DNA of 64,000 bases, taken from contig OU862906.1 in the NCBI GenBank assembly GCA_917880885.1, positions 63,158,665-63,222,664 of the forward strand, read 5' to 3'. The notes beneath the pieces are model-generated. The model saw nothing but the letters and a program-made list of their open reading frames with translations. It had not been told where the DNA came from and ran no database searches. This DNA comes from Limnephilus marmoratus. Taxonomy: Eukaryota; Arthropoda; Insecta; Trichoptera; Limnephilidae. The position numbers and the translations under genes were made by a program. Each line of letters begins with the position of its first letter. Within the stretch, counting starts at the first letter, position 1. Positions 11,146 through 22,081 of this stretch are shown piece by piece.

Positions 11146-14086
11146 TTATATCGGATTCATGATGTTTGTAATTTTATTATCACTTTGATCTCTCAGCCAT
11201 GTTTTTACTTTTGTTTTAAATATGTTAATTTCCTTTATATTTTTGATTTGATCTGGTAGAGCATTGTATAATTTCATAGCATGGAATTTATTATTTCTCT
11301 GTCCAAAAGATGTGTTCAAACTGGGAGTAACCAGGATGTTATTGCTTACTGCCCTGGTTGAGTATTTATGTTGGGTAGTGGAGTATTCATATATGTTTTT
11401 TTTCAGTTTAAATAAAATATTTTTTGAATAAAGTTTCTGTACATTGAAGACTTGAAAGTTATTAAATATTTCTTCCGTCGGAGTTCTAAGCGGAACTTTC
11501 AGTATTGTCTTTAGTACTCCTTTTTGGGCTATATTGAGTCGCTCTGTGTGAGTGCTCAAGGCAGACCCCCATCCAGTTATACCGTACTCTATTTGTGATT
11601 GACACAAAGCATAGTATACTTTTTTTAATATCGTTTACGTTGAGGATATTACGAATGTTTCTAAAGAAGTATATGTACCTGGTTAGTTTTTTTGTAATTA
11701 CGTCAATTTGTGAGTTCCATCGGAGATTATCATCAATTTCAATTCCAAGATATTTGATGCTTTTGGAGTGTGCTATAGTGGGACAGAGGCATGATAAGCC
11801 TTGATTTTGTTGATAAATTCCTTGGCATGTGTGTAATTTGAGATTTAAGTCCTCTGGCGGCTGCCCTCTGGCTGTTATAGAAAATGTAAGATATTTTGTT
11901 TTATTAACATTAAGCGTGAGGGAATTTCTTTTAAGCCAGGTTTGCAGGAGACTAAGCCCGTGTTCCGCTTCTTTGTAAGTATTTATCCAATCTTTTTCGT
12001 TAAATAAAATTACTGTGTCATCAGCAAAACTAATAATTTTTCCTCTTGTTTCTAGGTTACAGATATCATTTATGTATATCAAAAACAATATTGGTCCTAG
12101 TACGCTTCCTTGCGGTACGCCATGGTTGATTAGGAGAGGTTCGCTTTTTCGCTTATTAATTTGAACGCTCTGTGTACGCTCCATCATATAGCTTTTTAGC
12201 AAGTTTAGTGTTGTATTTGTCATACCAATTTTTGTAAGTTTAGCAAAAAGTATTTTGTGGTCTATTGTATCAAAAGCCTTTTGTAAGTCTATGAAGATTG
12301 CCAAAGTTTTTTCTCCACTGTCTAAACTTTTAGTGATCATATCTGTAATTTTTTCTATGGCGTCACTAGTACTTAAGTTCTCCCTAAAACCATACTGTGT
12401 TTCGGATAATATTTTATTGTCTTCTAAGTAGGATAAGAGTTGTTTTTTCAATATTCTCTCCAATATTTTTGAAAATGTGTTGAGTAGGCTTATTGGTCGG
12501 TAATTGTTTATGTCATTTTTACATCCTTGTTTAAAAATTGGTATAACAGTAGCGTTTTTGAGAGCCGTAGGGAATATGCTTTCAGTTATAGACAGGTTGA
12601 CTAAGTATGTTAGAGGTACGATAAGTTCTTTACAGAGATATTTTATTGCATTGGTTGTGATTAAGTCCTCCCCCGAAGAAACATTTGATTTTAGAGAAGA
12701 AATTGTGTTTTTGATATCATCAGCTGTAATTTGCTTAAACTCGAGTTTCTTTCCTTGTTCAGGGAGTTCATTTATTAGTATAGCGTCATTACATTGTGTA
12801 GCTTGCTTTGCTAGATTTGATCCTATATTTATGAAAAATTTATTGACGTATTCAAGAATTTGGTCAGGATTATCAGCGTATGTCCTTGGGACATTGTTTA
12901 TATTTAGCACGTCAATTGATGTCATGGTAGCAGATTTAGAACTGGTTATTTCAATAATTATTTGCCACATTTTCCGGGGATTTTGTTTACAATCTACAAT
13001 TTTTTTCTTGTAGTAGGTTTCTTTTGTATACGTAATAACTTTTTTGCAAATGTTTCTATATCTTTTGTAGAATCTTAACATGTGTATATCGTATGGATTT
13101 TTTTTTAGTTTCTTGTGTAACTCGTCTCTTTTTCTTATGCAGTTTATAACATTCTGTGTAATCCATGGTTTAATGTGTACATTTTTATGTGAGATTTTCT
13201 TAATAATTTTTGTGGTATTAGAGAGAATATTATTCTGAAAGAGTTCTATGAAGAAATTCCATACATCATTTGCATTGTTCATACTTTGCAGTTTTTTCCA
13301 ATCGGTACATTGTAGATTATGTTTAATGTCATTCCAGTTTATTTCAGTTTTTTCTATTGTTTGTGGTCTTTTCTTGATTTTATTTGACTTGTTTATTTTT
13401 ATTGAAAGTATAGTTGTATAATGATCTGTTATAGTTGAGTTAAATACAATAGTTTGAGTAATATCTTTTGTTTTACTCATTATATGATCTATGCAACTTT
13501 CAGTGCTGTCCACTTTTCGAGTAGGTACATTTATTAAGCTTACCAGTCCATGGGATGCTAGCATCTGCAGATATTGAATTCTCTTGGGATGTCCATTTTC
13601 TAGGATATTTATATTTACATCTCCAATAAAAAATATGTTTTTCGTGTCTTTTAGAAGGCAGAGTTCCTCGTCTACGGATTTAAGGAATGGGTCGATGTTT
13701 CTTGTTGAAGGCGATCGGTAGATTGCTAATATAGCCTTTTCTTTTCCGATTTTAATTTTTAGACAATTGGCATCTGTGATAATAATTTCCTCAACTTCGG
13801 CTTTTATTTCGTTTTTAATGTATATAATAACACCATCGTTTTGTCTTTTGTTATTCAAACTTGAGTAGGTGGTATATCCAGCTATTTCCAAATTCATGTA
13901 TTTATGATTTATCCAACATTCAGTAAGTATTATTATGTGTAGATTAACTTTTAAATATTTCAGTAAAATTTGTAATTCATCAAAATTTTTTCTGATGCTT
14001 CTTATGTTTTTGTGCAATATATTAAAAGAGTTGTTGTTTATCATTGATAGGTCACTTGGTTCCGAGGTTAGTATAGTGTCAGTCAT
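11146..14086 (-). pseudogene. LINE ORF2: endonuclease-reverse transcriptase, one frameshift
   Basis: ORF2 makes the target-site nick and copies the element RNA. The main frame (14086-11486, 866 residues) begins with an exonuclease-endonuclease-phosphatase domain: HKNIRSIRKNFDEL near residue 25, ILTECW near 53, FFIGDVNINIL near 155 and a TDHYTTIL catalytic block near 220. The reverse transcriptase follows: YRPISLLNTFSKILERIL near 530, FIDLQKAFDTIDH near 598, HGVPQGSVLGP near 657 and the catalytic FADDT near 685. The C-terminal segment continues in another frame (11607-11146: QIEYGITGWGSALSTHTERL). The shift coincides with a run of seven T at about 11621-11628, so a sequencing or assembly error is as likely as a real lesion. 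Together the domains span roughly 980 residues, normal for CR1/Jockey-type LINEs. All catalytic motifs I can see are intact. Confidence 0.88.
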
Positions 14087-14129
14087 TTTTTTACTTTAAT
14101 TCATAAATGTTGTTTCGAAGTGCCTTTTT

Positions 14130-14895
14130 TTACACAATATTTTTAATATCATCTATATGTTTGATGTAGATTATTTTTTCGGTTGGCATTTTTCGAGTCA
14201 TTATTTTTCCATCTTTACACCAAACGTAAGAATAGTTTTTTTCTTTGGCAGCTTTTTTGGTTTTCCAGAGCAGTTCCCTTTGATATGAGCTCAATTCTTC
14301 TGCAATATAGATTGTTTCAGTAGTGATGTCTTTTATATCTTCATAATTAATATTTTTCCTTTTAGAGATTAGATTGTCTCTAGTCGTTTTTTCAGCAAAT
14401 TCCACTAGCAGTTTTGGTGGCGCATTGTTTCTTCTATCAGGAGTCCTTTTTACTTCAATTATCTCCTTGTGCTGGATATCCATTCCTGCCGCCGCCGCAA
14501 CTTTTTTTACGATTTCAATCTGCTGCTCCCCATTTTTTTGGGGAATGCCTGCTATTTCTAGGAAATTAGACCGAGATTTGTACTCAAGGTCTGATATTTT
14601 TATTTCAAGTTGTTTGATAATAATATGCTTTTCCTGCTGTTCTTTCTTTATGTTCTCTAATTCATTTTCGATTTTTTTGTTTTGTAATATAGTTGTTTCT
14701 TTTTTTTATTATATCATCGTACTGACTGCTCATAAAATCTATGCTTTTTTGGGTTTCCTGGGATTGTTTATCAATTTTAGATATGATTTCTCTTTTCATT
14801 GATTCAAATTTTTTTTCGATAATTTGAATAATTTTATCAATGTTAAATTTGTCTTCGGTTTCAACGACAGATCCCTTTCCTCTTGTATTTGCCAT
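14130..14895 (-). pseudogene. LINE ORF1: coiled-coil RNA-binding protein, one frameshift
   Basis: ORF1 begins MANTRGKGSVVETEDKFN at 14895 and runs into a lysine/glutamate-rich coiled coil (IIQIIEKKFESMKREII...). The first frame ends at 14662. The coiled coil continues in a second frame to SRSNFLEIAGIPQ, like the 'NLxIxGIPE' start of the L1-type ORF1 RNA-binding fold, and then the frame 14483-14130. That frame carries a lysine-rich C-terminal domain with ELSSYQRELLWKTKKAAK and YSYVWCKDGKIMTRK, a block typical of ORF1 in insect CR1-like LINEs. The frame change lies beside a run of eight T (about 14700-14708). ORF1 proteins bind the element RNA and act as chaperones. It stops 43 bases before ORF2. 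Confidence 0.75.
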
Positions 14896-15334
14896 TTTCC
14901 GTTTTATTAATATTTAATTTAACTTATACTTTTAGGATTTATGTTCAATGTTGGAATCAATATGCTCCTTAAGTGAATATTAATTTATGTAGATTGTCTA
15001 TGACAGATAAGTATATATTGTCTATGGTTTTTTTTATTAGTTCTTACAGAAGTTAATTTATGGTCACAATGACAATAATTTTTTTGCACTTCAATTAACG
15101 AATTAACTAATGATTGATTTCACTGCCACCGTCGCAATCATTGGCACTTTGTCTAGCGTATCACTATTTATTATTTTTAAAGCGAGTTATGTTATTTGGT
15201 TGCTTTATTGCCACTATATTGATATTAATTACGGAGCTGTCAAAAAACCGACTGTTATGTCTACCAAGTTATTGTTGAATGAATGTTATTGTTTTGACAC
15301 TTTCATAAATCTTCCTATACATACTTGAACTTGT

Positions 15335-15450
15335 AACCGTCCGCCCCTTGTGCCCCCCCCAGAAAAAAATCCTGAATTGTTGATTTTTTTGCCGGTCCGC
15401 CCTTGTGCCCCCCCAGAAACAAATCCTGGATCCGCCCTTGCACTGCACAC
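15335..15450 (-). mobile_element. Short repeat with duplicated GTGCCCCCCC end motif
   Basis: The motif CCGCCC(C)TTGTGCCCCCCC, followed by AGAAA-AAATCCTG, occurs twice about 60 bases apart, and the block ends GGATCCGCCCTTGCACTG. On the minus strand this reads CAGTGCAAGGGCGGATCC, resembling hAT-like MITE termini. No 8 bp duplication is visible. The minus-strand ORF through it is repeat-derived. Confidence 0.4.
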
Positions 15451-15489
15451 CTTAAAAAAATCAACTAAATGAACGAATTCTTTCAATAT

Positions 15490-15850
15490 TCAAGATGGAG
15501 AGATATGTAATTACGAATGTTAGAGGAGCGCGCTAATATTTGAAGCGATAAAATCGATGCCAAAATTATGAAAATGTTTAATAAAACACGACTCGTTTAA
15601 AATAGAGCAAAAATCTCTTGAAGGCTGTCTAAAATAGCATTTAAAGAAACACTGTGAATTTTTTTTAATATATTTTTTAATATACATATGACTTGTAAAA
15701 TAACGGAAACAGACTTGAAAATAAATTTTTTGGAGCCTACTTTGTGATTTTTAATTTACGTTTCGGCTTGGTATAGATAATATTATCTTCTTAAAAAATT
15801 TAAATGTTTAAGGGAGATATGTAAGAAATAGAAATTCGGGTAGCGGCGGC
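15490..15850 (+). mobile_element. TTAA-flanked MITE family 1, left-truncated copy
   Basis: From AAGATGGAGAGATATG to GGGTAGCGGCGGC with TTAA at 15851-15854, this copy aligns in order with 25842-27178 (minus the mariner) and, inverted, with 42886-43287. Shared blocks include CGAATGTTAGAGGAG, AAAACACGACTCGTTTAAAA and TTTAAGGGAGATATGTAAGA. The left terminus is missing. No coding capacity. Confidence 0.7.
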
Positions 15851-16241
15851 TTAACGTTGTTAACCAAAATATGGATTTAATTTTTATTTTTCTTATGGTA
15901 CCTGCGTCTATTTTATCAATACCGCGACACCTAAAAAAGGAAAAAAAAGAAGAACGATTAGATGGTAAACCTTGGTGTACAGTTAACACATTTCGTCGTA
16001 TTAGGTCTATATTATATTCGGCACCAGCGAGGAACACGATGTAAAATGAGAATTTTTTTAATGTAAAAAAATCCACTCAAAATTCTGTATCTCTTTGTTC
16101 AATTGTTCAAATCCCAAACCTACTCAGATTACAACGTTCCTAAGGGACAGAAACTTTTTCGCTAAAATGTAAACACTATTCAAAAATAACTACAAAATTC
16201 TGTCCACCTGTAAAAAAACAAAAAGTTTTCCGTCCCACGAC

Positions 16242-17039
16242 TAGGGATGCAACGATATATCGGAAAACCGAAAAATATCGATATATCGACCTTTAAAAAT
16301 ATCTATATTTATCGATATCGACGATACGCCAAATATCGGAAAACTCGATATATCGTATCGAAATATCGAAAAACCCGCCTACTAAAAAATACTTACAAAA
16401 TCGGGTAAAATGCTATTACTGGCAAAACTGACTGTCTAAAAAAAATAATTATGTTCTCTACTCTAATCTGTGGTAGGTAAGAGCACCATAAATCTTAGGC
16501 TCACACTCAAATAAAAATAATAAAAGCTGACGGTGACTGCGAACTTACGTTATATCTTTCTGCTCCTGTAAATACTCTAAAAGTAAACATTCTTGAAACA
16601 TGGCAAGAGATGCAAGGTGTATATCACAATCTTTTTAAAGTGGCAATGAGCAATCTACCAATTGTGGCAATAAGTGTTCCTTCTGAACGTCTTTTTTCAA
16701 AGGCAGGAACCACTATAACTGAAAGCAAAGGAAGCAGACTTCGATAGCTGGTACAAAAAACTGGAATTAATTTTTTTTAAATAAATTCAGGAACAAAAAG
16801 ACATTTTATATACCTATCCAAATTTCGTGATTATTCACACAGGTAAGTATAAAAAATTATGTACATACATTATCGATAAACGTTTGATATAACTAAAACT
16901 ACATTGGATTTCTATAAGCTTTCTATAAAAAAGAAGAAATATCGATATATCGGCCTACTAGATCGATATATCGATATATCAATATCGACTTAATTCGATA
17001 TATATCGATATCGATATTTTTTAAAACCTTGCATCCCTA
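16242..17039 (+). mobile_element. hAT element remnant, 798 bp, with ATCGAT-rich ends
   Basis: It starts TAGGGATGCAACGATATATC and ends AACCTTGCATCCCTA, inverted termini typical of some hAT elements. The flanks are CCCACGAC (16234-16241) and CCCACGTC (17040-17047), an 8 bp duplication with one mismatch. About 130 bases inside each end are packed with ATATCGAT/ATCGATAT palindromes, which look like multiple transposase-binding sites. The interior keeps a piece of the transposase C-terminus. Confidence 0.78.
16590..16790 (+). pseudogene. hAT transposase C-terminal dimerisation domain fragment
   Basis: A plus-strand reading contains HNLFKVAMSNLPIVAISVP followed by SERLFSKAGTTITESKGSRL and then a stop (TAG) at about 16746. 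This is the conserved hAT C-terminal block ('LA...L.IPATSVPSERLFSKAGxIIxxxRxxL', as in ZBED-type proteins), which mediates dimerisation of hAT transposases. Only this final ~60 residue segment survives. BED finger, DDE core and start are deleted, so the element is non-autonomous. It sits centrally in the 798 bp element, in the orientation expected for an internal-deletion derivative. Confidence 0.75.
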
Positions 17040-17047
17040 CCCACGTC

Positions 17048-17369
17048 TCGCTCGAGCAGTAGGTAGCAGTGGTATGGGACAAAGTTAAACAGTATTTTCT
17101 AGTTAAAGGAAATCGTAAAATTTCCCTTTTAGCAATTTATTTCCTCAGTTGATTCGCTACAAGGAGCATACTGTACAGTTTTGCAACAAATCCAATTATT
17201 AATGAGATTCTTCAGATCGTGAACAGTGGAATTTAATGGAATTGTAGTAGATGCTTGCTTTTAAAGTGCTTGGTACCTCTTAGCAAACGACTACAGAATA
17301 GTGCAGGCGCTACGACATGATGGTATTTCATTGGGGAAACATCAAAATTGTAATTTTATTAGTATCTTT
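17048..17369. other. No recognisable feature
   Basis: Unassigned sequence between the hAT remnant and the next retroposon copy. No ORF or repeat boundary of note. Confidence 0.5.
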
Positions 17370-17701
17370 GGGAGGCGGGAATGGGTACCGCCGCCCCGGG
17401 AACCTTTATTGGATAACCAACACCTCTGCCATAGGTCACCCCAAGTGGTTCGCTACGTTTGGTGATTTAGCAGGGGTGCCCGGGTTCATGCGGTGAGGTT
17501 TGTCTAGGTCTTGGAGGCGGATGACCAGGACATACTGAACCCCTGATTCCTACCCACCCCTCAAACTTTTTTCCTTCCCAGAACTCTCCTTTCCTTCCTT
17601 TCCTTCAAAAAACCCTCCACACAGCATCCCCAAAGATGACATAGGCCCCGAGGGAAATTAATTTCCTCAGGGCCTCCTGTGTGGAGCTCATGTAAAAAAA
17701 A
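17370..17701 (+). mobile_element. Hairpin-tailed retroposon, full-length copy 2
   Basis: It starts GGGAGGCGGGAATGGGTACC and ends CTGTGTGGAGCTCATGT plus an A-run (17694-17701). The inner hairpin has one substitution (AGGCCCCGAGG against CCTCAGGGCCT). It is almost identical to the copy at 8905 over its length, which suggests fairly recent activity. Confidence 0.8.
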
Positions 17702-17744
17702 TCTGGGTTCAGAATAATAAAAACACAAATAAAGTAAATATTCC

Positions 17745-18120
17745 ACAACCATGTACGATCGTGTGAGAAACGTGGAGATCCGCAAACGTTGCAAGGCTGA
17801 TGTAAGCGTAATGATTAAGATTAGGAAAGGAACGCTCCGATGGTTTGGGCATGTAGAGGAAAGGAGTGTAAAGATAATATATGACGCAAATGTGAACGGT
17901 AGAAGAAGTCGCGGACGCCCGAGAAAGACATGGCATGACCAAGTGAATCAGATACTTGAGTCGGGCCATGTCAAGAATCAGAATAATAGAAGAGCATGTA
18001 TGAGACGATGAATGAATGTGAACGAGGCAAGGAGTGTGTGCCAAGACCGAGTGGTTTGGCGAGCCGTCCTCTCTGCCTACCCCTGCGAGGAAACGGCGTG
18101 ATGGTTGGTTAGTTAGTTAG
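17745..18120 (+). pseudogene. LINE reverse transcriptase C-terminal tail (same family as 4437-5140)
   Basis: The frame reads MYDRVRNVEIRKRCKADVSV, then GTLRWFGHVE and GRRSRGRPRKTWHDQVNQ, and breaks near 18010. These are the last ~90 residues of the RTE/R1-like protein found on the other strand at 4437-5140, with the same wording. Past the stop is the family's 3' UTR (CGTCCTCTCTGCCTACCCCTGC) and a GGTTAGTTAGTTAG tail. The copy is strongly 5'-truncated. It begins about 45 bases after the A-run of the retroposon copy 17370-17701. No polymerase domain remains. Confidence 0.8.
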
Positions 18121-18165
18121 TTTTCCACTGCAGTAATATGAACATACCGCCATTGTTCCTTTTTT

Positions 18166-18497
18166 GAAGTGAAACTTCTGTAGCCCCGTTAGTGATTTGA
18201 AATTCAGATGAAACGGAAATGCGTCACTGAAATTTATTATTTGTGTCCTCGATTCTAATATAATGCGGTAAATTCGCGCGTCAGCGCGGGCCTTTGATAG
18301 CTCAGTGGGCAAGGCGCTCGACAAGTCTCAGCGGCCAGAGAGACAGACATCAAGCGAACGGAGGTTCAAATCCTACGAAATCCAATAAAAATAAACATTT
18401 TTATTTTTGTGAAATCAATATGCAATCTTCAAAACACTTTAAAATAAACAGGCAAAAGAAAAGAAAGTGACATCTAGCGAATTTCTAGTTTCACTTC
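18166..18497 (+). mobile_element. Small element with short inverted ends and a tRNA-like core
   Basis: The ends GAAGTGAAACT (18166-18176) and AGTTTCACTTC (18487-18497) are perfect inverted repeats. In the middle, 18291-18386 reads like a tRNA: A box TAGCTCAGTGGG at about 18298 and B box GGTTCAAATCC at 18363-18373, with correct spacing for RNA polymerase III. The would-be acceptor arms do not pair, so it is not a functional tRNA. A related, diverged copy without a clear tRNA-like core is at 24140-24331. Confidence 0.55.
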
Positions 18498-18654
18498 TAC
18501 CTCGTGTGAATTACACTTTATGATTTTTTTAATTTGCTGAAGTAGGTAGATAGAGTTCCAAATACCTTTGTTAGAGAACACAACCTTACTTCATCCACGT
18601 GCATCCTCTTCATGTATGTTAATTCACTTGATCTATATCCTATGTCAATATTTT

Positions 18655-19170
18655 TATTCTTCTTCTTCTTCTTCTCGTGCTCTGTCCGTTCAACGGACGT
18701 TGGCTATCATGCTGGCTCTGCGGACTTTGTTTACTACTGGACAAACCACTGTCTCAGGTTTTTCAACCATGATGTTCTCCTTCTTCCAGGGTCCCGTCTT
18801 CCGGCAATCTTCCACTGCATTGTGAGATGCAAGATCTCGATTTTGATTAACTCGATCGTAATTATTTATGTCTTATGGGTGTTGGATGTTGTGTGTTGTG
18901 ATTTTCCTATTTTACATTTTATGTCATTTAGCACTGAACACTTTTTATTTCTCATTTTTAAATCTCGATGTGTAGAGCCTCTTACCTTAAACTTTCCTGT
19001 CTATGCCACCCTTCATCAAACATTACCTTAATTTCTATGTCTATGCCCTATTTTGTCTGTATCCGAGTCAAACTTTCTCTTTCAATGTTTATAAAATGGA
19101 GTGTTTTGATTTCGCTTGTCATTCTTTCTCTTGATTTTCCTTGTTTTCTCTTGAACTAGGATCTAAATAG
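18655..19170 (-). pseudogene. LINE 3' end, degraded reverse transcriptase C-terminus
   Basis: On the minus strand, the segment around 18835-18690 reads KIAGRRDPGRRRTSWLKNLR followed by QWF, the 'GKRGxGRRRxSWLRNLRxW' motif that ends many insect LINE polyproteins. After it come ...MIANV and a CGTTGAACGGAC 3' UTR, with a GAA-repeat tail (TTCTTCTTCTTC at 18657-18675 on the plus strand). Upstream sequence to about 19170 may be further decayed coding sequence but has stops in all frames. Plus-strand ORFs across this region are shadows. Confidence 0.6.
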
Positions 19171-19689
19171 ATTCCATTATCTTGTCAAAACGATGTTGTG
19201 CTCTAAACTAAAGTACTTAAACTCATCACAATAAATAAATGGCGATTATTCACTTGTATAAATCGATTACTTGTGAAACAATAAAGCGGATAAGTGCAAA
19301 AGGGAATAGCTGTATTATTAAGGACATATTTTTAAAAGGTTATTTAGTAGGTCTTACATAAGCAGGATGTCAAAGAAGCAAAAAGAAAATCATGCGTTGC
19401 TCCATTTATTCTTGCAGGACCACGGAGCGTGGTGTGTTTTAATTTGGGACTCGTTGATTAATTTTCTCCCTTAGCATCTATCATCTGCCGTATATTATTG
19501 TCTACTCGAGCCAGCGATACAAATCGAATAAGATTGTTCTCAAAACTTCCAAAAAACATGTCGTGTTAACGCAACTATTCTCAGCCCATAACATAATATT
19601 CAAAATAGCTTTGAAGATTCTGTGACATTATGATAACAAAATGCGGGTACAGCGTAATAAAGCGTGCGCTTGTCGCTTACGACACAGAT
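19171..19689. other. No recognisable feature
   Basis: No coding potential, terminal repeats or RNA gene seen between the LINE tail and element C. Confidence 0.5.
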
Positions 19690-19697
19690 GGCGAGAG

Positions 19698-21756
19698 CAG
19701 TGGCGTAGCGTGGGTTTCGGCCGCCCGGGGCGGAGGAAAGTTTTGCCCCCCCCCCCCCCCCAACTTCGACAGGTACTTTTTCCGCAAATTTTAAAGCGCT
19801 GACCGGGGGGGGGGGGGTAGATATTCTATTTTTTATGCCGATTTTTATAATCCTATGTGCCGAGTACTCTTCCAATAAAATCATGCTTCAACTCAATTGC
19901 AAAGCTTCACTCGGTACACGATGAATCGGCAACTTATTGATAACCCAAAACTGGTTTAAATTAAAATAAACATGCGGTTTATCAAAACTACACTCAGAAG
20001 ATAAAAATGGTTTTTTCTTTGATTCTAGCTGCACATATATTCTGAACACAAAACTGGTTTTAATTACATCTGTATGTGGTGAATTAAAGCTACACTCAGA
20101 ACATGAAAATGGTTTTTCTTTAATTCTGCCGGCAATTACATTCAATGTGAATTAAAACTACACTCAAAACATGAAAAGGCTTTTTCTTTGATTCTGCCGG
20201 CATTTACATTCTAAACACAAAACTGGTTTTAATTAAATCTGTTTGTGGTGAATTAAACCTACACTCAGAACATCGGGGCGGAGGAAAATTTCGCCGCCCC
20301 CTTATTTGGGACTTCAAGCGGTAGGGGGGAGGGGTGGGGTTGTATATGGAAATCCTATTTTTTTATTACGACGTATTTATAAACGAGCCGGATTTTTTTA
20401 ATAATCACATTTGACGAGAATTCTTTCAACGAAAATCATGTATATAAATTCTACTCCAAAGTTGATTGAGTGATACTGCGTTAGAGTCCCCAAACAATAG
20501 TTACACACGCAACAATCAATTTCTCAGAATTTTACAGCATTATGTAACTCAAATATAAAGCTTCACTCGATGCAGGATGAATCTGCAACTCGTTGTTCAA
20601 TTTATCGTTGTATTCTGAACACAAAACCTGTTTGTATGCGGTGAATTAAAACAACACTCAGAACATGAAAATGGTTTTTCTTTTATTCTGGCAGCATATA
20701 CATACATAGTCTGCAAATAGAATTTAATAACTGAACTTCAAATAAAATAATGTTTTCCTTTGAATTGTGTCAGCAGATGAATTCTCAAATGTAATTTTAC
20801 ATCCTGAAAACTGGTTTAACCCTTCGAATAATAAGAAAAAAATATCTATAAACTTTTGCCTGTCAATATTTGCGCACAAAATTTCCGGTTCTTCCCATGC
20901 AATGTTCCTTTTTATTAAAACAAATCTGTTCTAAAATCTAGATAAAGTAATTTTTTTCGACGTGCTTATTAGAAAATTATTAAAATTTTCATATTGGAAA
21001 TGTGAATTGACTCAAAAATACACGCCTGCGAATATTAGAATTAAAGTAACTAAAATAGAATAAATTTAAAATACAGATTCCTTTTCTTAAAATATGTTAT
21101 AAAACTGTATCTTAACTTTTTATTGCATTCACAAATTTATTTAAAATTAAATGTGTGGTAAATAATTTCACAATTTTATTTTAAAATTAAATATTATGTG
21201 ATAATTTGCGTCTCCTGTGATTAGACGGGTCAAATTAAATCTGTATTTGCCGAATTAAAACTACAACCAGAAAATGAAAATGGTTTCTCTTTGATTCTGG
21301 CAGCACATACATAATCTACAACTAGAATTTTATAACTGCACTTCGAATAAAATAATGGTTTCTTTCGAAATGTATCAGCAGATGAATACACAACTGAAAT
21401 TCAGTCGTTAATACATTCTGACCACAATTCTGATTTTAATTAAAAGTGAATCTGTTTGCGAGTTATCAGCTTTAATTAGTATTACTCTCATAATATGCGT
21501 ACGGTTTTCCTTGAAATTGCGAAATTCGCAGCTTAAAAAAATATAGTTATTGATATTTTTGATGAATTGACAAAAGAGTTGGATTCGTAAACGAAAGGAT
21601 CGTAGAACATGTTCAAATAATGATTTGAAATGGTTTAAATTTTTCCAAGATTTATGTATTGTGAATTGTTATTATGTATTGTGAAAATTTGCCGCCCCCC
21701 TTAAAAGTGCCGCCCGGGGCGGGCCGCCCCCCCGCCCCCCCCACGCTACGCCACTG
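19698..21756 (-). mobile_element. Non-autonomous hAT-like element C, TSD GGCGAGAG
   Basis: It starts CAGTGGCGTAGCGTGGG at 19698 and ends CCACGCTACGCCACTG at 21756: near-perfect inverted ends. A perfect 8 bp duplication, GGCGAGAG, lies at 19690-19697 and 21757-21764. It is 2059 bp and collinear with element B, reversed. C- and G-runs lie at about 19745-19762 and 19805-19817. It contains no transposase. On the minus strand the region 20145-19888 reads GRIKEKPFSCSECSFNSPHT and then KKKPFLSSECSFDKPHVYF, two zinc-finger-like units in one frame, the best preserved in the window. Confidence 0.88.
19888..21500 (-). pseudogene. C2H2 zinc-finger-like remnants inside element C
   Basis: Minus-strand units carrying 'KEKPFSCSEC' or decayed versions occur near 20130, 20020, 20185, 20680 and 21290. 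In the 20145-19888 frame two units are joined: the first keeps CSEC, the second has lost a cysteine (LSSEC). Spacing between these two is about 110 bases, against roughly 200-250 elsewhere, so units have been gained and lost independently in B and C. Zinc-coordinating histidines are mostly gone. C2H2 fingers normally bind DNA; here I infer captured, decayed host sequence. Confidence 0.55.
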
Positions 21757-22081
21757 GGCGAGAGACGCCATAATGACAATATGTAGGCACATGGTTGTAT
21801 TATTTACAATATTATGTAAGGAGCAGCTGTATAAATGGTAAAAAATTGAAAATTTTACAAAATTGGTCGTTATTAATAGGCTTGCGTCTGTACGGTAGAA
21901 ATTTAATAATCCGACTATGAATACAACTCTGACGCCGCGCCTTACGCAAAACCGTTTTCCTACGTGGAGTTATTACAAATCAACATTTTTAATAGAATTG
22001 AATTAAAACAGTTCCAAAAGATGGCGCCACTTACGTTACGTTACAGATAGCGCGAGGAGCGTCGGCTGGCAGGCGTGATTA

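Larger units (their letters stand above)
10965..14950 (-). mobile_element. Nearly complete two-ORF LINE (CR1/Jockey-like)
   Basis: A minus-strand non-LTR retrotransposon of about 4 kb. In order it has a short 5' leader (about 14896-14950), ORF1 (14895-14130), a 43-base spacer, ORF2 with endonuclease and reverse transcriptase (14086-11146), a short 3' UTR, and a TTTA-type tail (plus-strand TTTATTTATTTATTTATT at about 10975-10995). The coding capacity is almost complete; each ORF has a single frame break, both beside T-runs. I did not find clear target duplications, so the outer limits are approximate. It is the most intact mobile element in the window. Confidence 0.85.

Noticed and set aside
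12504..13013. Plus-strand ORF of 169 residues
   Set aside because: Shadow of the LINE reverse transcriptase on the minus strand.
14374..14802. Plus-strand ORF of 142 residues resembling a membrane protein
   Set aside because: Shadow of LINE ORF1; the hydrophobic look comes from the complement of a Lys/Glu-rich coiled coil.
18291..18386. Functional tRNA gene
   Set aside because: A and B boxes are good, but the acceptor arms do not pair and the segment lies inside a dispersed element.
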